Source of the DNA: Lachnoclostridium sp. UBA3262
GTDB lineage: Bacteria > Bacillota > Clostridia > Lachnospirales > Lachnospiraceae
Reading direction: 5' to 3'
DNA: 32,849 nt
NCBI GenBank assembly: GCA_002362575.1
Contig: DEUM01000004.1
Location: 16,453-49,301 of the forward strand
This document shows positions 15,690 to 23,184 of the stretch, in pieces (the first letter of the stretch is position 1; each line of letters opens with the position of its first letter). The position numbers were made by a program, and so were the translations under genes. Below the pieces are notes generated by a model. That model made no database searches. It had not been told where the DNA came from and was given only the letters and a program-made list of their open reading frames with translations.

Positions 15690-17078
15690 ATGAGCAGTAA
15701 GAGTACCATGCAGAATATGACAGAGGGAAGGCCGTTCTCACACATTATGAGATTCTTTTTCCCGCTTCTTTTGGGTATGTTATTTCAGCAGTTTTACAAT
15801 TTGGTAGACACAGCGATTGTCGGGCAGTTTCTTGGTGCGGATGCGTTGGCAGCAGTCGGGACGACTGGCTCGGTGAATTTTCTGATACTGGGCTTTTGTA
15901 TGGGAGTGTGCAATGGTTTTTCGATTCCGGTGGCACAGCGGTTCGGGGCGCAGGATGAGAGAGGATTACGGAAAATGGTTGCGAACAGCGTGTGGGTGGC
16001 AGTTGTTTTTGTTGTGATAATGACAGTGTCAGTATGTTTTCTGTGCCGGAACATTCTTGTGTGGATGAATACGCCATCCGACATACTGGAACAATCATAC
16101 TCGTATATATTTGTTATTTTCCTTGGGATTCCGGTAACCGTTTTGTATAATCTGTTATCCGGTATTATGCGGGCTCTTGGCGATAGCAGAACTCCTCTGG
16201 TGTTCCTTATTATTTCATCTTTATTAAATATAGCGTTTGACTTAGCGGCGATTCTTGTTTTGCACATGGGTGTAGCGGGAGCGGCCATGGCAACCGTGCT
16301 GTCACAGGGAATTGCCGGTGTATTGTGCCTGCTCTACATGGCAAAAAGATTTCCGATATTGAAAATAAGGAGGGAGGAGTGGCGGCTGGATAAAAATTGT
16401 ATTGCCCGGCTTTGCAGCATGGGGGTTCCAATGGGCCTGCAGTTTTCGATAACCGCAATCGGGAGTGTCATTTTACAGACAGCAGTAAATGGGCTTGGCT
16501 CGACTGCAGTGGCAGCGGTGGCGTCTGCCGGGAAAATCGGCATGTTTTTTGTCTGTCCGTCCGATGCTATGGGAGCGACTATGTCGACATACGCCGGGCA
16601 GAATCTGGGGGCGAGGAAGCTTGACCGGGTGGGCAGCGGCGTTCGTATCTGCAGTGGACTGGCGCTGCTATATTCCATTGTCATAGGTTTTGTGTTATTA
16701 TTTGCAGGAAAATATATCGCAATGCTGTTTATCGGGGAAGCAGAAAGAGAGGTAGAAGGTGTTCTGCTGGCAATGATGGTAACATTTCTGAAATGGAATA
16801 GTTTTTTCTACTTTTTTGTATCGTTAGTCAATATTTTCCGGCTTACCATTCAGGGACTTGGATTTGGAAAGCTTGCAATGATTGCCGGCGTATGTGAGAT
16901 GATAGCGAGAAGTGCGGTAGGGTATTTATTTGTGCCGAAGTTTGGTTATATTGCGGCATGTCTGGCAAGCCCGGTCGCATGGGTGCTGGCAGATATATTT
17001 TTGATACCGGCATATTTTCTTGTTATGCGGCATTTACGAAAAAAGATAGCTGCAAAACCGGATTGTGTGCTACAATAA
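15690..17078 (+). CDS. MATE-family efflux transporter
   Basis: The 462-residue membrane protein has about twelve hydrophobic segments and the MATE signatures FFFPLLLGMLFQQFYNLVD near the N-terminus and GASMATV-like MGVAGAAMATVLSQG in the middle. The second half repeats the fold (PMGLQFSITAIGSVILQTAVNGLG, STYAGQNLGARKLDRV). MATE proteins export drugs or metabolites in exchange for Na+ or H+. The start follows AGAAAGGGTG. It is the first gene of an operon with a HAD phosphatase and a GH43 glycosidase, so the exported compound could be linked to carbohydrate metabolism, but nothing shows this directly. Confidence 0.92.
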   Translation: MSSKSTMQNMTEGRPFSHIMRFFFPLLLGMLFQQFYNLVDTAIVGQFLGADALAAVGTTGSVNFLILGFCMGVCNGFSIPVAQRFGAQDERGLRKMVANSVWVAVVFVVIMTVSVCFLCRNILVWMNTPSDILEQSYSYIFVIFLGIPVTVLYNLLSGIMRALGDSRTPLVFLIISSLLNIAFDLAAILVLHMGVAGAAMATVLSQGIAGVLCLLYMAKRFPILKIRREEWRLDKNCIARLCSMGVPMGLQFSITAIGSVILQTAVNGLGSTAVAAVASAGKIGMFFVCPSDAMGATMSTYAGQNLGARKLDRVGSGVRICSGLALLYSIVIGFVLLFAGKYIAMLFIGEAEREVEGVLLAMMVTFLKWNSFFYFFVSLVNIFRLTIQGLGFGKLAMIAGVCEMIARSAVGYLFVPKFGYIAACLASPVAWVLADIFLIPAYFLVMRHLRKKIAAKPDCVLQ

Positions 17079-17105
17079 GCAAAAGCAGTAAAGGAGGCAG
17101 TGCAT

Positions 17106-17951
17106 GTGGCTATAAAAATGATTGCGTTTGATTTGGATGGAACGGCACTGGATGATAAAAAGACAATGACGCCGCGAACGAAATCCGCATTGGAAAAAGC
17201 GGTGGAGCAGGGAATCGAGATTGTACCGGCGACGGGGAGAGCCTTTTGCGGGGTGCCAGAGATTGTGACGTCCCTAAAGGGCGTCCGCTATGTTCTGACG
17301 TCGAATGGCGCAGCGGTTTATGAAATAAAAACCGGGAAATGTATTTATGAAAATAATATGCCTTTGGCTCAGACACTTCCGCTTATGGAAAAGCTGGAGC
17401 CTCTGGAAATAATGGCGGATGCCTTTGTAGAAGGGCTTTGCTATATGAAAAAGAAAAATCAGCGTCTGATAGAGAGAATTGACGTGTCGGCGGAAATGAA
17501 AGATTATCTTGTAAATTCAAGAATCTGTGTTGAAAACGTCACAGAATTTTTGCGGGAGAAGGGGGCAGATATAGAAAAGCTTTCTATTCTCTTTGCCAAA
17601 AATCCGGATGGTACATTTCAGAATAAAGATGAGGTCATTGCCATTTTAAAGGAATTCCCAGAATTTATTTTTGTGTCGGGTGGGCTGGACAATATTGAAG
17701 TTACGGTGAAATCTGCCTCGAAGGGGGATGCGGTAATAAAACTTGGCAAAATCCTGAATATTCGGAGAGAGGAAATCATGGCATTTGGAGACAGCGGTAA
17801 TGATTTGGAAATGATTCGTGCAGCAGGTGTTGGTGTGGCGATGGAAAATGCTGAGCAGGAGATAAAAGAAGCCGCAGACGTCATAACGCGTTCTAATGTG
17901 GAGGATGGTATGGCGCACACGATAGAAACGATGGTGTTTACAGTACACTAG
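17106..17951 (+). CDS. HAD superfamily hydrolase, Cof-type
   Basis: The 281-residue protein has IAFDLDGTALDD (motif I), ATGRAF, LTSNGAAVY, the C2 cap, then SKGDAVIKLGKIL and MAFGDSGNDLEMI (motifs III and IV), followed by the usual NAEQEIKEAADVITRSNVEDGMA ending. Substrates of this subfamily are sugar phosphates or phosphorylated cofactors. Two GTG codons are possible starts. The one at 17106 is 8 bases from AAGGAGG (17091-17097), whereas 17100 is too close, so I chose 17106. It lies 27 bases after the MATE gene and 24 before the GH43 gene. Confidence 0.9.
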   Translation: MAIKMIAFDLDGTALDDKKTMTPRTKSALEKAVEQGIEIVPATGRAFCGVPEIVTSLKGVRYVLTSNGAAVYEIKTGKCIYENNMPLAQTLPLMEKLEPLEIMADAFVEGLCYMKKKNQRLIERIDVSAEMKDYLVNSRICVENVTEFLREKGADIEKLSILFAKNPDGTFQNKDEVIAILKEFPEFIFVSGGLDNIEVTVKSASKGDAVIKLGKILNIRREEIMAFGDSGNDLEMIRAAGVGVAMENAEQEIKEAADVITRSNVEDGMAHTIETMVFTVH

Positions 17952-17975
17952 ACAAGAGTTAAGGAGGCAGCAGTG

Positions 17976-19535
17976 ATGAAGAAAGACAGTTTGTTATTGA
18001 AGTCTGATTTTCCGGACGCAGATGTAATCCGTGTCGATGATACCTACTATATGGTTAGCACGACAATGCACTTTATGCCGGGGTGTGTGCTTCTGCGCTC
18101 CTACAATCTTACAGACTGGGAAATTTTAACCCATGTTTATGATGTGCTGGAGCAGACCGATAAGGAAAGCCTTATGGGGGACGCCTGCGCTTACGGACAG
18201 GGAATGTGGGCGGCGTCGCTTCGTTATCATGGTGGAATGTTTTATATATGTTTTGTGGCAAATGATACAGGCAAGACATATTTATACCGTTCAAGGGACA
18301 TTATGGGACCATGGGAAAAAAGTACGATAGAAGGTTTTTACCATGACAGTTCACTCTTGTTTGATGATGATGGGCGGATTTATATTGCTTATGGAAATAA
18401 GCAGATATATGTAACAGAGCTGAATGAGGAAATGACCGGACCGAAACCGGGTGGTCTCCATAAAATGGTTGTGGAAGATACCGGAGATGTTCGCCTTGGC
18501 TATGAGGGAACACATTTTTATAAAATAAACGGGAAATATTATTTATTCTTTATTCATTGGGGAAAGGAGGAGAACGCCAGACGGACGGAGGCATGTTTTG
18601 TTTCTGACCATATAGATGGTCCTTATAGAGGACAAGATGTTCTGGACGATGACAGAGGGTATTGTAATCAGGGTGTGGCGCAGGGAGGAATTGTGCAGAC
18701 GCCAAAGGGAGAATGGTATGCTGTTTTGTTTCAGGACAGTGGGGCAGTGGGAAGGATTCCGGTGCTGGTTCCCGTTACGTGGAACAACGATTTTCCTGTG
18801 TTTGGCATGGCTGGAAAGGTGCCGGATAAATTGTCGGTAAGTGATAACCGGCCAGGATATCAATACGAGCCAATTTATGGAAATGATGATTTTTCATATA
18901 AGCCGGATGCGGCAGGGAAGTTCCAACTTCACCCTCGCTGGGAGTGGAATCATATTCCGGATGAGAGTTTATGGACGATTGACCAGAAAAAGAGCGCCTT
19001 GCGGCTGACGACCGGAAGGCTTTGCGCCAATGTGACACAGGCAGTAAATACGCTGACACAGCGGCTGATGTTTCCGGGAAGTGATGTTACGGTCACGGTA
19101 AATGGAGAGCATTTAAGGGAGGGCGACGTCGCCGGGCTCTGTATGCTTCAGGGGGATTATGGTCTGGTTGGCATTAGAAAAGAAAAGGGACACTATTATG
19201 CAGTCATGATTGTGCGGCCGTCGGAAGCAGAAAATGTGATGGCAAAGCCGTCAGACAAAACCGTTGGGAAGGAGCTTGTGAGAGTTCCGCTGTCTAGTCC
19301 GCAGGCAGTATTCCGTGTCATGACAGACTTTCAGAACATGAGGGATACCGCTCAGTTTTTTGTTAAGCGGGGGGACGACTGGCAGAAGCTTGGAGAGGAA
19401 ATGAAGTTGTATTTTAAGCTGGATTATTTTTGCGGAGTCCGCGCCGGACTGTTTTGTTATTCGACGGAAACGCAGGGAGGGACGGCAGAGTTTATGGATT
19501 TCCGGCATCGGGTGATAGAACATAATGAAAAATAG
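17976..19535 (+). CDS. GH43 glycosidase (beta-xylosidase / arabinofuranosidase type)
   Basis: The 519-residue protein has an N-terminal five-bladed GH43 propeller. DFPDADVIRVDDTYYMVSTT holds the catalytic base Asp, HDSSLLFDDDGRIYI the pKa-modulating Asp, and YEGTHFYKINGKYYLF the acid Glu. A C-terminal beta-sandwich (about residues 300-515, with SVTW-like LWTIDQKKSALRLTT) matches GH43 enzymes of the subfamily active on xylan side chains. No signal peptide is present, so it acts on oligosaccharides imported into the cytoplasm. ATG 17976 is 8 bases after AAGGAGG; a GTG one codon upstream is also possible. No sugar transporter is in the operon. Confidence 0.9.
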   Translation: MKKDSLLLKSDFPDADVIRVDDTYYMVSTTMHFMPGCVLLRSYNLTDWEILTHVYDVLEQTDKESLMGDACAYGQGMWAASLRYHGGMFYICFVANDTGKTYLYRSRDIMGPWEKSTIEGFYHDSSLLFDDDGRIYIAYGNKQIYVTELNEEMTGPKPGGLHKMVVEDTGDVRLGYEGTHFYKINGKYYLFFIHWGKEENARRTEACFVSDHIDGPYRGQDVLDDDRGYCNQGVAQGGIVQTPKGEWYAVLFQDSGAVGRIPVLVPVTWNNDFPVFGMAGKVPDKLSVSDNRPGYQYEPIYGNDDFSYKPDAAGKFQLHPRWEWNHIPDESLWTIDQKKSALRLTTGRLCANVTQAVNTLTQRLMFPGSDVTVTVNGEHLREGDVAGLCMLQGDYGLVGIRKEKGHYYAVMIVRPSEAENVMAKPSDKTVGKELVRVPLSSPQAVFRVMTDFQNMRDTAQFFVKRGDDWQKLGEEMKLYFKLDYFCGVRAGLFCYSTETQGGTAEFMDFRHRVIEHNEK

Positions 19536-19546
19536 GAAAAACAAGC

Positions 19547-19575
19547 TTGATTTGTCCAGGCAGTTATGTTATGAT
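19547..19575 (+). promoter_or_regulatory. Promoter of the riboswitch leader
   Basis: TTGATT (19547-19552) and TATGAT (19570-19575) are separated by 17 bases. Transcription would begin just before the aptamer at about 19612. Confidence 0.6.
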
Positions 19576-19611
19576 TCATTTCAGAAGCTAAATATACATT
19601 GTGAATTAAAA

Positions 19612-19708
19612 ATAAAGGGGAGTAGCTTGCGTCAGTATGACGTAATATGATATCGTCAATGCACGAGTCCACGGACTCCGGTACATATTGTAAGAAGCAA
19701 GACTTTTA
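19612..19708 (+). ncRNA. yybP-ykoY (Mn2+) riboswitch aptamer
   Basis: The segment has the conserved words of the class in order: AAAGGGGAGTAGC at 19614, the internal ATATCGTCAATGC, a GAGTCC/GGACTC stem (19655-19678) ending in CCGGTACAT, and GCAAGACTTT closing P1. Characterised yybP-ykoY RNAs bind Mn2+ and switch on Mn2+ export or related membrane proteins. The gene controlled here is a CaCA-family exchanger, a known partner of this class. The 3' strand of P1 (GACTTTT) is also the left arm of the downstream terminator, so ligand binding should prevent termination. Confidence 0.88.
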
Positions 19709-19756
19709 TTGTAACATAGGATTTATTTTGTGTTGCAATGAAAGTCTTTTTATTTT
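19701..19756 (+). terminator. Riboswitch expression-platform terminator
   Basis: GACTTTTATTGTAACA (19701-19716) pairs with TGTTGCAATGAAAGTC (19731-19746) over 16 positions, two of them G-U. TTTTTATTTT follows. It shares GACTTTT with P1 of the aptamer, making the two structures mutually exclusive. Confidence 0.85.
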
Positions 19757-19820
19757 GACACACATAAATATAATAGTCAAATTTACTGACTTAGGAAATA
19801 GAGAAAATGGAGGTATCAAT

Positions 19821-20801
19821 ATGCAGATAGTAACAAATTGTTTTATTTTAATTGTAGGGTTTGTAGCCCTGATTAAGGGAGCCGATTATTTTGTCGAGGG
19901 AAGTGCTGCCATTGCCAGATTTTTTAAAGTGCCGGGTGTCATTATCGGGCTCACCATTGTGGCGATGGGAACCAGTGCTCCGGAGCTCGCCGTCAGCGTT
20001 TCGGCGGGGCTGAGCGGTTCGAATGCCATTGCGGTCAGCAATGTCGTCGGCTCGAACATTTTTAATCTGCTTGTCGTGCTTGGCGTCTGCGCTGTGATGA
20101 AACCGCTCCCGGTAGATTCCGGTATCAAGAAAAGGGATTGTCCCATTATGCTTGTCGTTACCCTTTTGGTTGGTGTTCTCAGTGGAAATCTTGTGCTGGC
20201 GGGGAAATGCAGCGATATCCATAACGTAGATGCGGCTGCCGGAGAGCTGTATCGCTGGAATGGTTTGATTTTGATTGCTATTTTTATCCTATATCTTCTT
20301 TATACAGTTCGTGTTGCGATGAAAAACCGGACAGAGGAGGATGAGTCGGAACCAGTTTCGCTCGGTAAGAGTATCTTGTTTATTGTGTTTGGGTTGATCG
20401 CGATTATTATAGGTGGACAGCTTGTTGTAAACAGTGCAAGGGTGCTGGCACTGGCATGGGGAATGAGTGAGACTTTGGTTGGACTGACGATAGTTGCCAT
20501 TGGTACAAGTCTGCCAGAGCTTGTGACTTCTGTTGTTGCGTCCTCTAAGGGAGAAAATGGAATGGCTATTGGAAATGTTGTTGGCTCGAATCTTTTTAAC
20601 CTGCTCTTAATTTTAGGAGTGTCAAGCTCCCTCCATCCAATCCGCATTACAATGGCCTCGTTTGTGGACTTGGGAATTTTACTCGGAGTAAGTCTGATAG
20701 CTTATGCTTTTGTCTGCTCTGGTAAAAAGATTAACCGTTTGGAGGGGGCCGTTATGGTTGCCATTTATATCGGATATACAGCCTATGCAATTTTAAGGTA
20801 G
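19821..20801 (+). CDS. CaCA-family cation/Ca2+ (Na+/Ca2+) exchanger, Mn2+-riboswitch controlled
   Basis: The 326-residue protein has about ten transmembrane helices and the two inverted alpha repeats of the CaCA family. The first contains VAMGTSAPELAVSVSAG and NVVGSNIFNLLVVLG; the second contains VAIGTSLPELVTSVVAS and NVVGSNLFNLLLILG. The paired Glu and Asn residues form the cation site. Such YrbG-type exchangers extrude Ca2+ against Na+ or H+, but the Mn2+ riboswitch upstream suggests Mn2+ as a substrate or as the reason for expression. ATG 19821 is 7 bases after ATGGAGG. An open frame extends upstream to 19647 but runs through the riboswitch and is not coding. Confidence 0.92.
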   Translation: MQIVTNCFILIVGFVALIKGADYFVEGSAAIARFFKVPGVIIGLTIVAMGTSAPELAVSVSAGLSGSNAIAVSNVVGSNIFNLLVVLGVCAVMKPLPVDSGIKKRDCPIMLVVTLLVGVLSGNLVLAGKCSDIHNVDAAAGELYRWNGLILIAIFILYLLYTVRVAMKNRTEEDESEPVSLGKSILFIVFGLIAIIIGGQLVVNSARVLALAWGMSETLVGLTIVAIGTSLPELVTSVVASSKGENGMAIGNVVGSNLFNLLLILGVSSSLHPIRITMASFVDLGILLGVSLIAYAFVCSGKKINRLEGAVMVAIYIGYTAYAILR

Positions 20802-20814
20802 GGAGGGGGCTTTC

Positions 20815-20843
20815 TTGACAAAGGCAGGAAAGTCTGCTATAGT
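20815..20843 (+). promoter_or_regulatory. Promoter of marR-citrate synthase
   Basis: TTGACA (20815-20820) and TATAGT (20838-20843) are separated by 17 bases, with an extended -10 TGC at 20835-20837. It starts 14 bases after the exchanger gene. Confidence 0.72.
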
Positions 20844-20911
20844 AATAGTTCAATAAGAAACTGTTTACAACAAAACAAATCACAACTGATATTCGGAGGA
20901 AAAACGAAAAT

Positions 20912-21403
20912 ATGGACGAAGTAGAACTTTTGTTAAAAGGAAAACAGTTGAAGAAATTATACAAAATAGAGTATCAGGGGATTTTTGATGAATATGGTCT
21001 GAAGTCGATAGAGATAGATTTAATGTACCTGCTTTCTCTGTCCGGCGAGAGGAACACATCAAGAGATTTGGCCTCCTTTGGCGGGATATCAAAGGCGCAT
21101 GTCTCAAAGGCAATCGAGAGCCTGCGGAAAAAACAGCTGATTCGGATAGAAGAAGATGATAAGGATAGAAGATGCAGCCATCTGTATATCACGGAGGCCG
21201 GCAACCAGTGTTTGCAGGATATTCTGAATATCCGAAAAAGGATGCTGTCCGTTTTGTATAAAAATATTACCGAGGAAGAAAAGCGGGTGTTAGCAGGGGT
21301 TGCAAAAAAGGTAGATGCTAATATCCGGGACGAGATACAGAAAAAGTATGCAGGTACGGAAAGCGAGGGATTATATGGTAAGGCAGGAAAAGAAAACGTT
21401 TAA
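20912..21403 (+). CDS. MarR-family transcriptional regulator
   Basis: The 163-residue protein has a winged-helix core: IEIDLMYLLSLSGERNTSRDLASFGGISKAHVSKAIESLRKKQLIRIEEDDKDRRCSHLYIT (about residues 30-95), where the second helix pair is the recognition helix and DDKDRR the wing, as usual for MarR. Flanking helices make the dimer interface. Its effector is unknown. It has its own promoter and its last 29 bases overlap the citrate synthase gene, so it probably regulates its own operon. No clear inverted-repeat operator is visible at the promoter. Confidence 0.88.
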   Translation: MDEVELLLKGKQLKKLYKIEYQGIFDEYGLKSIEIDLMYLLSLSGERNTSRDLASFGGISKAHVSKAIESLRKKQLIRIEEDDKDRRCSHLYITEAGNQCLQDILNIRKRMLSVLYKNITEEEKRVLAGVAKKVDANIRDEIQKKYAGTESEGLYGKAGKENV

Positions 21404-22736
21404 AGAGTATGTAAAAGATTGTGCGGCGCTGTGCCGGGAGACGGATTGCATTGACGCAGAATTATTTGATAAGTACGGAGTGAAACGGGGACTGAGGGAT
21501 AAGAACGGAAATGGTGTTTTGTCCGGTCTGACTCATATTTCAAAGATTGAAGCTTTTCAGGTAGAAAATGGAGAAAAGGTTCCCTGTGATGGGCAGTTAT
21601 GGTATCGCGGCTATAATGTAATAGATTTAGTAAACGGATTTAAAGATAAGCATTTTGGCTTTGAGGAAGTTGCACATCTTCTTCTCTTTGGTAAGCTGCC
21701 GTCAAGGGAGGAGTTGGAGAATTTCTGCCTGATGCTGGCGGAGAGCCGTACCCTTCCTACGAATTTTACGAGAGATGTCATTATGAAAGCGCCAAGCAGT
21801 GATTTGATGAATTCTATTACCCGAAGCGTACTGACATTAGCGTCCTATGATGAAAAAGTAAATGACCAGTCACTGGAAAATGTTTTAGAACAGTGTCTGC
21901 GCCTAATCAGCGTTATGCCGATGCTTGGCGTCTATGGTTATCACGCATACAATCACTATGAAAGGGATGACAGCCTTTATATCCATAGGCCGGACGAAAC
22001 ACTTTCTACAGCAGAAAATATACTGCTAATGCTGCGTCCGGACAAGCAGTACACGCCGTTGGAGGCAAAGGTGCTGGATGCAGCGCTCGTTCTGCATATG
22101 GAGCACGGTGGTGGTAATAACTCTACCTTTACAACCCGTGTTGTGACCTCGGCAGGTTCTGACACATATTCGGTTATGGCAGCAGCGTTGTCTTCACTGA
22201 AGGGTCCGAAACACGGCGGGGCAAATATTAAAGTGGTAGAAATGATGAATGATATTCGTAAAAAAGTCAAGGACTGGGGGGACGAGGATGAAATTCGCCA
22301 TTATCTGGAGCGCCTTGTCGATAAAAAAGAATTTGACCAGAAAGGTCTGATATATGGTATGGGACATGCGGTATATTCGTTGTCGGATCCTCGTGCAAGA
22401 ATCTTTAAAAGATTTGTGGAAAGTCTTGCAATAGAGAAAGGCAGAATGAAGGACTATGCCCTGTACTCAACGATTGAACGGCTGGCGCCGGAAGTGATTG
22501 CAAAAACACGAAAGATATATAAAGGCGTCAGTGCCAACGTGGATTTTTATAGTGGATTTGTATATAGTATGCTGGATATTCCACTTGAACTGTATACGCC
22601 GATTTTTGCAATGGCACGTATCGTGGGCTGGAGCGCCCACCGGATAGAAGAATTAGTCAATGTAGATAAAATTATGCGTCCCGCTTATCGGAGCATTATG
22701 GATGAGAGGGAGTACCTTGATATGGATGACCGGTAA
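21375..22736 (+). CDS. gltA: Citrate synthase
   Basis: The 453-residue protein is a complete type of citrate/2-methylcitrate synthase: GLTHISKIEAF and LWYRGYNVIDLV at the N-terminus, LHMEHGGGNNSTFTTRVV with the first catalytic His, GPKHGGAN, GMGHAVYSLSDPRA with the second His, and the ANVDFYSGFVYSMLDIP block with the catalytic Asp. It condenses oxaloacetate with acetyl-CoA, in anaerobic Clostridia mostly to supply 2-oxoglutarate for glutamate. The ATG at 21375, 5 bases after GAGGG, lies inside the end of marR; a longer upstream frame belongs to that gene. No aconitase or isocitrate dehydrogenase gene is in the window. Confidence 0.93.
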   Translation: MVRQEKKTFKEYVKDCAALCRETDCIDAELFDKYGVKRGLRDKNGNGVLSGLTHISKIEAFQVENGEKVPCDGQLWYRGYNVIDLVNGFKDKHFGFEEVAHLLLFGKLPSREELENFCLMLAESRTLPTNFTRDVIMKAPSSDLMNSITRSVLTLASYDEKVNDQSLENVLEQCLRLISVMPMLGVYGYHAYNHYERDDSLYIHRPDETLSTAENILLMLRPDKQYTPLEAKVLDAALVLHMEHGGGNNSTFTTRVVTSAGSDTYSVMAAALSSLKGPKHGGANIKVVEMMNDIRKKVKDWGDEDEIRHYLERLVDKKEFDQKGLIYGMGHAVYSLSDPRARIFKRFVESLAIEKGRMKDYALYSTIERLAPEVIAKTRKIYKGVSANVDFYSGFVYSMLDIPLELYTPIFAMARIVGWSAHRIEELVNVDKIMRPAYRSIMDEREYLDMDDR

Positions 22737-22751
22737 AACTGTTGGGTTGCA

Positions 22752-23013
22752 GGATGGGTTTTTTATCATTGTAACCTAAGGAAAGGGCGACAGTACCACT
22801 CGGCTCAAAAGAGTTCGCTGCGCGAACAAATAGAGCCTTGTCGGAACTGCCGCCCTTTCCCAGCTAAGACTGATAAAAAGGCAGTGCTTGCAGCGCCAAG
22901 TTTTACCGATACCTGAATATGCAGAAGGCATGTTTTTTTCAAGAGAAAAGCACTGGTCTTGTCGTGAAATATATAGGGAAGTAGGATTACAGTATTTCCA
23001 TGAAATACGGAAC
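22752..23013. repeat. Structured intergenic repeat, left copy
   Basis: This stretch is repeated in the same orientation at 26063-26444. From GGAAAGGGCGACAGT (22780) to AGTATTTC (22998) the two copies match at about 90% by eye, with two one-base gaps and nearly all differences being transitions. The copy folds into a long hairpin: an outer 15-bp arm (with one A-C mismatch here), a GGCTC/GAGCC arm and an apical GTTCGC/GCGAAC arm with loop TGC. It ends with ATGAAATACGGAAC (23000-23013). It carries no gene; a short minus-strand open frame across it is not convincing. With the next 170 bases it fills the gap 22737-23183. Confidence 0.85.
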
Positions 23014-23064
23014 CCGTTGCCCTGCAATATACGAAGTTAAGTAATCTTTTCGAAAGATTATCAC

Positions 23065-23093
23065 TTGTAATCATGAGGGTAATGATATAAAAT
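23065..23093 (+). promoter_or_regulatory. Possible promoter of the Imm26-like gene
   Basis: TTGTAA (23065-23070) and TAAAAT (23088-23093) are 17 bases apart. A perfect 8-bp hairpin, TAATCTTT/AAAGATTA around TCG (23042-23060), lies just upstream. Confidence 0.42.
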
Positions 23094-23141
23094 GATGTAA
23101 CGAGTAAAGCCATGCTCATTTGTTTGAATCTAGCGCTTTTG

Positions 23142-23184
23142 TGGAGAGGGTAGTAAATTTTGCAGTGATTTGGAGAGGGTAGTA
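23142..23184 (+). repeat. Duplicated 14-bp ribosome-binding-site word
   Basis: TGGAGAGGGTAGTA occurs at 23142-23155 and again at 23171-23184, 29 bases apart. The second copy is the ribosome-binding site and includes the A of the start codon of the next gene. The first copy has no reading frame after it. Confidence 0.6.

Noticed and set aside
19647..19820. N-terminal extension of the cation exchanger by 58 residues
   Set aside because: The extension is the translated riboswitch and terminator; the ATG at 19821 has the ribosome-binding site and starts at the first membrane helix.
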